Below are positions 1 through 5,709 of a stretch of DNA of 5,884 nucleotides, piece by piece. The first letter of the stretch is position 1; the number at the start of each line of letters is the position of its first letter. This DNA comes from Desulfobulbaceae bacterium (lineage in GTDB: Bacteria > Desulfobacterota > Desulfobulbia > Desulfobulbales > Desulfobulbaceae), in NCBI GenBank assembly GCA_030633145.1, contig DAOVTM010000262.1, positions 1 through 5,884 of the forward strand, written 5' to 3'. The translations under genes and the position numbers were made by a program. The notes under the pieces were generated by a model, which made no database searches, was not told the DNA's origin, and worked only from the letters and a program-made list of their open reading frames with translations.

Positions 1-1679
1 TCTTTGATGTCCCGATCCAGAAGGCGGAACGAACAACCATTGTGGAGAGCATCAAACGCAACTGGGAGTTTGACGGCAATGAGGCTGGTCTGTTAAATGC
101 GGCAAGCCATCGTGTTCACCTGGAAAACCAGATGATTCATGTAAAGGAACAACAAGGGGTTGGTACTGTTACCATCAAGCAGACCCTGCGAAACCTTACC
201 TATGAACAGCAGGAGGCGGTGATCCACTTCAGCCTTGATGAAGAGAGCGTGGTGACCGGTTTATGGCTCAGTGATGATGCAAATGATCCCCATAAATACG
301 CCTATACCGTAGCCCCCAGAGGAGCTGCCCAGAGCGTCTATAAGGCCGAGGTGCAACGACGGATTGATCCGGCTCTGTTGGAAAAAACCGGGCCATTTCA
401 GTACCGGATGCGAATATATCCGGTTCCGGCAAAACCATACAGGAGCAAAAAGGGTGATCCCCTGTTCATGGAGCTTGAATATCAGACCCTGGCCGGGAAT
501 GATGGCCTTTGGCCGGTTCCGCAGGTTTTAGAGCAGCGAAATATCTTCTGGGATGCGACAACCCGACGGAAGGTGAATGGAGTGGAGGTCACTGGGGATG
601 ATGCCGGGGAGTGGATACCTGCTCTGGCAATAGACACGGTTCATGATTCCAGCCAAGATTCCCTTACCTCTGTTGTCAATAACTGGCATATCCGGGCGGT
701 TCCACGGGTGCATAAAAAAGAAATAATTGATATTAACCGACCGGTTGTCCTGCTTATTGACGGCTCATACAGCATGACGAACAATACCTCGGATCTGAGC
801 AGAATGGTGGATGCCTTACACAGGGACGGAACCGAGTTTGACCTCTTCTTTTGCAAAAACAGCTGTACAGCGATGAACAGTATAGACGAGATCAAACAAC
901 AGATATTTTTCGGCTCTAGTCAGGTTGAGGAACAGGTTGCAGCCTTCCTGAAAAGCCAGGGAGAAAAGGGATACGAGGCAATCATAGCAGTAACCGATGA
1001 AGGGAGCTACGAGTTGAGCACGGAAGAATCTGTCAAAGGACTGGACAGTACCATACCGATCTGGCTAGTTCATGCCAGGGAGCAGGTTCCCTATGCGTAT
1101 AGCGATCAACTGCTTGATCTGCTCCAACGTTCAAAGGGTGGTGTCAGCACCAGTATCAGGGAAGCCCTGTTACGACTTGCTCCCCAATCAATACTCCGGG
1201 CAGCGGGTATCCATGAACGGCGTATCCATGAACATAGAGAGATCATTGATATATCAAATAGGTATATATGGCTGCGGGAAAAGTCAGCCAATTCTGTCCC
1301 CTCCTCCAATCCACAGCTATCAAAAATTGTTGCATCGCACAGTATCAACCATCGTGCCAGAACCATGGATATGCAGCAGCTGGACAACATGGATTCTATT
1401 CATGCACTGGCAAAAGAGGAGGGGATTGTCTCCACCTATTCATCCATGCTGGTTCTGGTCAATCAGCGGCAAAAAGAAGCTCTAAAAAAAGCTGAGCAGG
1501 AAGAAAACCGTTTTGCACGGGAGATTGAAACCGGTGAACAGGATACAACCCTGCCTGCCGATCTCCTGTCTGTTCCCTCTGTTCCCGAGCCTGAGGAGTG
1601 GGCCTTGATGATTATTGCTGGCCTGTTGTTGCTCATGTCATTTAGAAAATCATTTGACAGAATGTATATCAATTCGTAA
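1..1679 (+). CDS. VIT and vWA domain protein with PEP-CTERM tail (5' end outside window)
   Basis: Residues are counted from the GTG at 42, but the frame is open to base 3 without a stop (reading FDVPIQKAERTTI before that GTG), so the gene begins upstream and this is its C-terminal part. A VIT domain spans about residues 25-150, recognisable by TIKQTLRN, the AVIHFSLDEES strand, and SVYKAEVQRRIDPALLEKTG followed by the YRMRIYPVPAKP strand. A vWA domain follows from about 230, with the MIDAS motif DGSYS at 240-244 and a VTDEGS segment. Residues near 460-478 (GIVSTYSSMLVLVNQRQ) match the conserved post-vWA region of VIT proteins. A charged linker leads to VPEP at 514-517, a hydrophobic stretch at 520-534 and R535-K536: a PEP-CTERM-type signal, which in known systems is processed by an exosortase. 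Families with this layout usually have a multi-span membrane N-terminus, inferred here to lie upstream. Substrate and function are unknown. The ATPase gene starts 36 bases downstream. Confidence 0.88.
   Translation, partial: FDVPIQKAERTTIVESIKRNWEFDGNEAGLLNAASHRVHLENQMIHVKEQQGVGTVTIKQTLRNLTYEQQEAVIHFSLDEESVVTGLWLSDDANDPHKYAYTVAPRGAAQSVYKAEVQRRIDPALLEKTGPFQYRMRIYPVPAKPYRSKKGDPLFMELEYQTLAGNDGLWPVPQVLEQRNIFWDATTRRKVNGVEVTGDDAGEWIPALAIDTVHDSSQDSLTSVVNNWHIRAVPRVHKKEIIDINRPVVLLIDGSYSMTNNTSDLSRMVDALHRDGTEFDLFFCKNSCTAMNSIDEIKQQIFFGSSQVEEQVAAFLKSQGEKGYEAIIAVTDEGSYELSTEESVKGLDSTIPIWLVHAREQVPYAYSDQLLDLLQRSKGGVSTSIREALLRLAPQSILRAAGIHERRIHEHREIIDISNRYIWLREKSANSVPSSNPQLSKIVASHSINHRARTMDMQQLDNMDSIHALAKEEGIVSTYSSMLVLVNQRQKEALKKAEQEENRFAREIETGEQDTTLPADLLSVPSVPEPEEWALMIIAGLLLLMSFRKSFDRMYINS
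1207..1236 (+). repeat. In-frame 15-base tandem duplication inside the VIT/vWA gene
   Basis: GTATCCATGAAC occurs at 1207-1218 and again at 1222-1233, a 15-base period with 12 of 15 positions identical. It encodes GIHER followed by RIHEH (residues 389-398) and keeps the reading frame. This looks like a small slippage duplication in the region after the vWA domain. It could equally be a helical repeat kept by selection. Confidence 0.6.
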
Positions 1680-1704
1680 AATGATTTACTAAAACAGCAT
1701 CAAC

Positions 1705-1708
1705 AGGA
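1705..1708 (+). promoter_or_regulatory. Shine-Dalgarno site of the ATPase gene
   Basis: AGGA lies 7 bases before the ATG at 1716. It supports that start and shows the ATPase has its own translation initiation signal in the 36-base gap after the VIT/vWA gene. I see no clear promoter in this gap, so co-transcription with the upstream gene is likely. Confidence 0.6.
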
Positions 1709-1715
1709 CAAAACA

Positions 1716-2909
1716 ATGGACATAAACTATCTCATCGAACTTGACCAGCTAGCTCGGCAGGAAGGAAAAAAATACGACCGTAAACGTCTTCTCTATAACG
1801 AAATAGAACAATCGTCCGGTAAACACTTCACCGGTATTATCGGGCCGCGCGGAGCCGGTAAAACAGTTCTCCTCAAACAGCTCCTCAACGAATGGAAGAA
1901 TAGCTTTTATATTTCCCTGGATACGGTTACCAGGGGTGATATCTTTGACATTGCCAAACACCTGCGGGAGTTTTTCAAAATAGAAATACTGCTCCTGGAC
2001 GAGATCCATTTTCAGAAAAACTATGATGGTCAGTTAAAGAAAATATACGATTTTTTAGGTGTAAAGGTTATTTTCACCAGTTCCGTAGCCCTGGCAATAG
2101 CCAAATCCGCTTATGACCTGTCCCGCCGTGTCCGGCTTGTGAAACTGCCCCTGTTTTCCTTTCGAGAGTATATTTTTTTTCGTACCGGTACATTACTGCC
2201 CGTTCTCAGCATTGGAGACATCATTGACAAAAAATGGACTCCCGACCACCTCCGCTACGGTTATCTGTTTGAAAAATACCTTTGCGGAGGATTGCTACCC
2301 TTTTCCCTCGAGGAACCTGAGCCAATCCCCCTCCTCAACAATATTCTGAAAAAAATCCTCCAACGAGATATTCCCTCTATCACCTCTCTGCTGGTGGAAG
2401 AAATATCCTTGATGGAAAAGATGCTCCGTTTTATAGGGAAATCAGGGGTTGACGGTATCAACTATTCCTCCATTTCCAGAAATGTAGGGATTACAAAATA
2501 CAAGGCAGAGTCCTATCTTAACCTGCTTGAGCAGGCCCTGGTTCTCCATGTTATTTTTCCAAAGGGAACCAGTGTCATGCGAGAACCAAAGGTTCTTCTT
2601 TCGCCGCCCTACAGACTACTTTACAATGATTATGAATACGCCAGGGGGGGACTGCGTGAGGATTTTTTCGCTGAAATGGTATCCAATGCAATGATTGAAT
2701 TTCATTATTTGAAGAGTACACGTGGCAGTAAAACACCTGATTTCCTCGTGCGTGACGACTCTGGAGATATTGTTCTTGAAGTCGGAGGTAAGGGAAAAGG
2801 ACGCTCACAGTTTAAGGGTATCAAGGTTGACCGTAAACTGATTTTGTCCCAGGGGGATGAAATTGATGCGCTGCGTCGTCCTCTTTATCTTCTTGGTTTT
2901 CTTTATTGA
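1716..2909 (+). CDS. AAA_14/DUF4143-type P-loop ATPase, function unknown
   Basis: This 397-residue protein has a P-loop ATPase N-terminal half: Walker A GPRGAGKT at 43-50, Walker B ILLLDE at 91-96, and VIFTSS at 118-123 in the sensor position. LSRRVRLVKLPLFSFREYIFF (135-155) is the typical AAA_14 segment in which the modelled ATPase core ends with a 'PLSFREF'-like motif. The C-terminal half resembles DUF4143. After a winged-helix-like stretch around 245-275 it ends with FFAEMVSNAM, PDFLV (D342) and LEVGG (E355). That order recalls a PD-(D/E)xK nuclease-like fold, but the usual Lys after E-V is Gly, so nuclease activity is doubtful. Length and domain order match the family (COG1373-like), whose cellular role is not established. 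No signal peptide or membrane span is visible, so it is probably cytosolic. It follows the VIT/vWA gene by 36 bases and converges with the TA cassette. Confidence 0.85.
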   Translation: MDINYLIELDQLARQEGKKYDRKRLLYNEIEQSSGKHFTGIIGPRGAGKTVLLKQLLNEWKNSFYISLDTVTRGDIFDIAKHLREFFKIEILLLDEIHFQKNYDGQLKKIYDFLGVKVIFTSSVALAIAKSAYDLSRRVRLVKLPLFSFREYIFFRTGTLLPVLSIGDIIDKKWTPDHLRYGYLFEKYLCGGLLPFSLEEPEPIPLLNNILKKILQRDIPSITSLLVEEISLMEKMLRFIGKSGVDGINYSSISRNVGITKYKAESYLNLLEQALVLHVIFPKGTSVMREPKVLLSPPYRLLYNDYEYARGGLREDFFAEMVSNAMIEFHYLKSTRGSKTPDFLVRDDSGDIVLEVGGKGKGRSQFKGIKVDRKLILSQGDEIDALRRPLYLLGFLY

Positions 2910-2954
2910 ACCTCTATATTCTCAAGTATTCGGAAAATAGTTTTTGACAAATTT

Positions 2955-3470
2955 TCAGAGTTCACCGGCTTCTTTAAGAATATACGACACAATGGTTTCA
3001 TGAATATAGTAACCATTGTTTTTCATTTGAATAATGGTCGATTGGACATTGTCGAGAAAATTATTCCGTTTGGCATCCACCAGTATTCTTGCAGTGCCTG
3101 CAACCCGTAACTGATAGATTTCTCTTGCTATCCTTCTGCCTTTACGCTCATCAATCAAGACACGCTCAACCTGGTTTTCACAGGCAAGTTGAATAACCGA
3201 TGCTTCACCGGTATCAAGCATTTTATCAAGGAGAGGATCAAGCGGTTTCATGAGTGGCTGAACCAATATCCACGTTGCCTGCTGGTATGAATTTATACCG
3301 GCACGGGATATTCCTCCCTCAAGAAGTTCAAAATGTACAGCTTCCGGGACAGTGACTGTTTTAAACAAATTTCTGAGAATATCGAGACGATCTATACTTG
3401 CCAAAGCAATTAGAGGCCCTGTATTCGTGATGATGTCCTTTTTGTTATTAGAATTCATCGTCAAATTCAT
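2955..3470 (-). CDS. DUF3368 PIN-like toxin of a type II toxin-antitoxin pair
   Basis: This 171-residue protein shows the DUF3368 pattern: IITNTGPLIALASIDRLDIL at 13-32, VPEAVHFELL at 41-50, TGEASVIQLA at 87-96, and VLIDERKGRRIA at 104-115, followed by the GTARILVDAKRNNFL segment. PIN proteins are Mg-dependent ribonucleases whose acidic residues bind metal; E89 and D107 are present. The first position, normally Asp in 'DTSPL', is Asn16, a variant I believe is common in DUF3368, so activity should not be assumed. The gene overlaps the 3' end of the antitoxin gene by 23 bases, which implies co-transcription and translational coupling. A second in-frame ATG (Met5, first base at 3458) would shorten the overlap to 11 bases. 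Neither start has a strong Shine-Dalgarno, so the start is uncertain. The role as a toxin is inferred from family and partner. Confidence 0.85.
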   Translation of the reverse strand: MNLTMNSNNKKDIITNTGPLIALASIDRLDILRNLFKTVTVPEAVHFELLEGGISRAGINSYQQATWILVQPLMKPLDPLLDKMLDTGEASVIQLACENQVERVLIDERKGRRIAREIYQLRVAGTARILVDAKRNNFLDNVQSTIIQMKNNGYYIHETIVSYILKEAGEL

Positions 3471-3714
3471 GCTTTAATTCATCAGGGTCAGTCCACTCCA
3501 CACTGGCAGTTCCAAATTGTTTGCAATTTAAAAGAAAAACTACTCTTGATAATTCAGCCATGGAAGCGGCCTGTCCAGATGTCAATCGACCCATTTCAAA
3601 TAACTTAACCGCCATGGCCATTTTTGCCTCTTCCTCAAAAGCTTCCGGGTCAAGGTTGATTACAGCCGGAATCGTTAAGGGATAGTCAACAGTCAATGTT
3701 CGCATTGTTTCCAT
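3448..3714 (-). CDS. UPF0175-family antitoxin
   Basis: This 88-residue protein fits UPF0175: LDPEAFEEEAKMAMAVKLFEMGRLTSGQAASMAELSRVVFLL (21-62, quoted in parts: acidic helix 21-33, AVKLFEMGRL at 35-44, helix-turn-helix-like TSGQAASMAELSR at 45-57). UPF0175 members sit beside PIN/DUF3368 genes and are taken to be the antitoxin, binding the toxin and probably the cassette's own promoter. The acidic C-terminus (EWTDPDELKHEFDDEF, 73-88) is the likely toxin-contacting tail; this is inference. The start at 3714 is chosen because AAAGG lies 6 bases upstream; a second Met at codon 4 (3705) would sit too far from it. It is the first gene of a two-gene cassette with the toxin downstream. Confidence 0.88.
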   Translation of the reverse strand: METMRTLTVDYPLTIPAVINLDPEAFEEEAKMAMAVKLFEMGRLTSGQAASMAELSRVVFLLNCKQFGTASVEWTDPDELKHEFDDEF

Positions 3715-3720
3715 ACAACA

Positions 3721-3725
3721 CCTTT
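3721..3725 (-). promoter_or_regulatory. Shine-Dalgarno site of the antitoxin gene
   Basis: On the minus strand AAAGG ends 6 bases before the ATG at 3714. The spacing suits Met1 and not Met4, so it decides the start. The neighbouring toxin lacks a comparable site, which fits a higher rate of antitoxin than toxin synthesis. Confidence 0.55.
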
Positions 3726-3748
3726 TTCGTATTCTTTTTAAATTTTAT

Positions 3749-3763
3749 GATAACAATGTTGTC
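3749..3763. promoter_or_regulatory. Near-perfect 15-base palindrome, candidate TA operator
   Basis: GATAACA-A-TGTTGTC is an inverted repeat with a one-base centre and 6 of 7 pairs matched (the T3751/G3761 pair is off). It lies 35-49 bases upstream of the antitoxin ATG and just upstream of a -10-like TAAAAT on the minus strand, where a repressor site would be expected. I could not place a convincing -35 box. Autoregulation by the antitoxin or TA complex is inferred. Confidence 0.35.
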
Positions 3764-3770
3764 GCACCGT

Positions 3771-3820
3771 GTAGGTCGTGTTAGGTAAGCGAAGACTCCG
3801 TCTCGTAGGCGTAACCCGAC
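3771..3820. repeat. GTAG-headed REP-like palindromic element
   Basis: GTAG (3771-3774) is followed by GTCGTGTTA (3775-3783), which pairs 8 of 9 with TAACCCGAC (3812-3820). Inside, CG-A-AGAC (3790-3796) pairs with GTCTCG (3800-3805) around a TCC loop, giving a two-part stem. A GTAG head next to an imperfect palindrome is the hallmark of repetitive extragenic palindromes mobilised by REP-associated tyrosine transposases (RAYTs); the 'GTCGGGTTA...TAACCCGAC' core is typical. It lies between cmk and the TA cassette. Whether it occurs elsewhere in this genome cannot be seen. On the minus strand it could also stabilise or end the cmk transcript. Confidence 0.6.
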
Positions 3821-3836
3821 AAACAGTCTGCGTCGT

Positions 3837-3859
3837 GTACAAAAAAAATTCCTTTGTAC
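3837..3859. repeat. Perfect 7-base inverted repeat downstream of cmk
   Basis: GTACAAA (3837-3843) and TTTGTAC (3853-3859) are perfect inverted arms around a 9-base A/T-rich loop, starting 23 bases after the cmk stop codon on the minus strand. It is not a classical intrinsic terminator: the stem is short and A/T-rich, and the T run lies in the stem-loop and not after it. It might still act with the adjacent REP-like stem as a transcript end. The spacer 3715-3882 otherwise holds no gene I can support. Confidence 0.35.
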
Positions 3860-3882
3860 TCCAGCCATTACTAATAGATAAA

Positions 3883-4566
3883 TCAGGGTTCTTCCTTTCT
3901 AACAGAGGCAAGCATCTGATCTACAACCTCATCAATAGTCAAAATAGAGGTATCCACCAGCAGGGCATCTTCAGCCTTGCACAGAGGAGCTATGGTACGT
4001 TCCCGATCGTCCCTGTCCCGCTGGATGATCTGAGCCAGAATCTCCTCTTTATCAACGCTTTGCCCTTTAATGCGTAACTGTTTCACCCTGCGCCGGGTAC
4101 GTTCTTCGGGTGTGGCATCAAGGTAAAATTTCCAGGCTGCTTGCGGGAAAACTACGGTGCCGGTGTCTCTTCCCTCGGCAACCAACTGTCCCTTTTTCCC
4201 CATCTCCTGCTGCATGACTGTCAGCTTTTTTCGCACAGAGGGCAGGGCAGAGACGGTTGAAGCCAGCATAGCCATTTCCGGGCTGCGGATGGTTTTGCTT
4301 ACATCCTTCCCGCCCAGGAGAACCCCGACATCATCTCCGGCATGGGCAGCGGGCAACAGCTCAATATCCAGGCTGTCCAACAGTTTGGACAGGGCTACTG
4401 ATTCCTCTATCTCCACCCCTGCCTGTTGACAGGCGCAGGCTACGGCCCGGTACATGGCACCGGTATCAAGGTAGGTATATCCCAGCTCTGCTGCTACTCT
4501 GCGGCTGATGGTTGATTTTCCCACCCCGGAAGGGCCGTCTATAGTTACAATTTTATTTTTTAACAT
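3883..4566 (-). CDS. cmk: Cytidylate kinase
   Basis: The enzyme transfers phosphate from ATP to CMP or dCMP, giving CDP or dCDP for nucleotide recycling in the cytosol. The 227-residue length is normal for the bacterial enzyme. Visible motifs are the P-loop GPSGVGKS at 11-18, LDTGAMYRAVA at 33-43 (nucleoside monophosphate site), the EGRDTGTVVFP segment at 131-141, the lid-like arginines at 157-160 (RTRRR) and RDRDDRERTIAPL at 183-195, all characteristic of Cmk. The start at 4566 gives the canonical N-terminus. Only a weak A-rich stretch (AGAAAAAA) precedes it, and the hisC stop codon is 11 bases upstream, so translation probably depends on coupling within the gatA-hisC-cmk operon. Nothing in the sequence looks damaged. 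Confidence 0.97.
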   Translation of the reverse strand: MLKNKIVTIDGPSGVGKSTISRRVAAELGYTYLDTGAMYRAVACACQQAGVEIEESVALSKLLDSLDIELLPAAHAGDDVGVLLGGKDVSKTIRSPEMAMLASTVSALPSVRKKLTVMQQEMGKKGQLVAEGRDTGTVVFPQAAWKFYLDATPEERTRRRVKQLRIKGQSVDKEEILAQIIQRDRDDRERTIAPLCKAEDALLVDTSILTIDEVVDQMLASVRKEEP

Positions 4567-4577
4567 AGTTTTTTCTG

Positions 4578-5672
4578 CTACAGACAGTCTGACAGAGCCT
4601 GAACAAAACGGCTGTTTTCCTGCGCAGTCCCCACAGTAATCCTAATAAATTTCGGGTATCCATACGCCTTCATGGAGCGCACAATCACCCCTTTGTAAAG
4701 CATGGCCTCGTACAGCTCAGTGGCATCACACTGGACATCAATCAGGAAAAAATTAGTGTGGGAAGGGTAGGGGACACAGCCTAATTTTCTGACCTCTTCA
4801 CTCAACCAGTTGCGTCCCTGCCTGGTTCCGTCCATGGTCTTGTTGTAATGCTCCTGATCTTGCAAAGCAGCCAAGGCTCCAGCCTGGGCAGGGAGGTTAA
4901 TATTAAAGGGTTGGCGAACCCGGTGCAGGAGGGAAGCTATTTCAGGGTGCATAATACCAAACCCAACCCGCAGTCCAGCCAGACCATAGGCCTTGGAAAA
5001 GGTGCGCAGGGCTAACACTGCTGGTATTCCATCCGGGTTGCGGATAAGGGCGTTAATATCTATCCGCTCTTCCGGGTCAACAAAGTCGATGTATGCCTCG
5101 TCCAACACTACTATCACAGATTCCGGCAGTTTTTTCAAAAAATCAGCAAACCGCTGCCTGGAAATCAGGGTGGCACAGGGATTATTGGGGTTATCAAGAA
5201 AGATAAGACGGGTTGTATCGGTGACCGCTGCTGTTATTGCTTCGAGGTCATGTTCCATGTCTCGGAGCGGGATAACAATGTTTTTTCCATCCCTGACTGC
5301 AACAAACTTCTGATACATGAGAAAGGAGGGATGACTGGTGATGACCTCGTCACCAGCCCGAACAAATGCCTTGACCAGAAACTCTATCACCTCGTTGGAA
5401 CCGTTGCCCAGGATAATCTCTCCGGGTTGTGCCTGCACATATTCAGCTATGGCCTGGGTCAGGTAATAACTTGAACCGTCCGGGTAGCGGTGCAGGTTTT
5501 GCACAACCTCGCTGATTGCCTGCACCGCCTTGGGGGATGGCCCCCAGGGGTTTTCATTGGAGGCCAGTTTGATTGAGTTGGTTACCCCGTATTCCCGTTC
5601 CAATTCATCCATTGGTTTGCCGGGAGGGTAGGGGATTATTTCTGCTATGTTTTTTGGAATATTAAGTTTCAT
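4578..5672 (-). CDS. hisC: Histidinol-phosphate aminotransferase
   Basis: This PLP enzyme of fold type I transfers an amino group from glutamate to imidazole-acetol phosphate in histidine synthesis; HisC paralogues can also act on aromatic keto acids. The 364-residue length is typical. Motifs seen: LASNENPWGPSP at 36-47, GNGSNEVI at 89-96 (PLP phosphate region), NPNNP at 161-165, DEAYIDF at 191-197, the Schiff-base lysine K227 in TFSKAYGLAGLRVGFG (224-239), with R235, and the substrate carboxylate/phosphate arginine R344 in FIRIT. Following NPNNP, the usual Thr-Gly is Cys-Ala, a mild variation. The gene lies 37 bases after gatA and 11 bases before cmk, away from any other his gene in this window. 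No clear Shine-Dalgarno precedes the ATG at 5672, though the N-terminus fits the family. Confidence 0.96.
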   Translation of the reverse strand: MKLNIPKNIAEIIPYPPGKPMDELEREYGVTNSIKLASNENPWGPSPKAVQAISEVVQNLHRYPDGSSYYLTQAIAEYVQAQPGEIILGNGSNEVIEFLVKAFVRAGDEVITSHPSFLMYQKFVAVRDGKNIVIPLRDMEHDLEAITAAVTDTTRLIFLDNPNNPCATLISRQRFADFLKKLPESVIVVLDEAYIDFVDPEERIDINALIRNPDGIPAVLALRTFSKAYGLAGLRVGFGIMHPEIASLLHRVRQPFNINLPAQAGALAALQDQEHYNKTMDGTRQGRNWLSEEVRKLGCVPYPSHTNFFLIDVQCDATELYEAMLYKGVIVRSMKAYGYPKFIRITVGTAQENSRFVQALSDCL

Positions 5673-5709
5673 TTATTTTTTATTAATATAATCCACATTC
5701 AGAGAAAAA

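Noticed and set aside
42..44. GTG as the true start of the VIT/vWA gene
   Set aside because: The frame is open back to base 3 with plausible coding residues and there is no Shine-Dalgarno before the GTG, so it is an internal valine codon of a longer gene.
1072..1485. Plus-strand frame of 137 codons inside the VIT/vWA gene
   Set aside because: It is an out-of-frame shadow of the real gene, with no start signal and no recognisable domain.
2933..2956. Inverted repeat GAAAAT...ATTTTC in the convergent junction as a bidirectional terminator
   Set aside because: The six-base stem is almost all A/T with a 12-base loop, so it is too weak to support; the 45-base junction shows no better hairpin.
3686..3868. 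Minus-strand frame of 60 codons upstream of the antitoxin
   Set aside because: It runs through the REP-like palindrome and overlaps the antitoxin start; its 'VGLRLRDGVF' and 'LTRPT' stretches are just the repeat translated.
3778..4077. Plus-strand frame of 99 codons across the REP-like element and the end of cmk
   Set aside because: It lies antisense to cmk, starts within the palindrome and resembles no family.
4993..5313. Plus-strand frame antisense to hisC
   Set aside because: It is a shadow of a well-conserved aminotransferase; Arg/Ser-rich composition fits an antisense frame.
5673..5709. Promoter for hisC with TATATT as -10 on the minus strand
   Set aside because: The -10-like box is in a very A/T-rich leader and the best -35 at 17 bases spacing matches only three of six positions.
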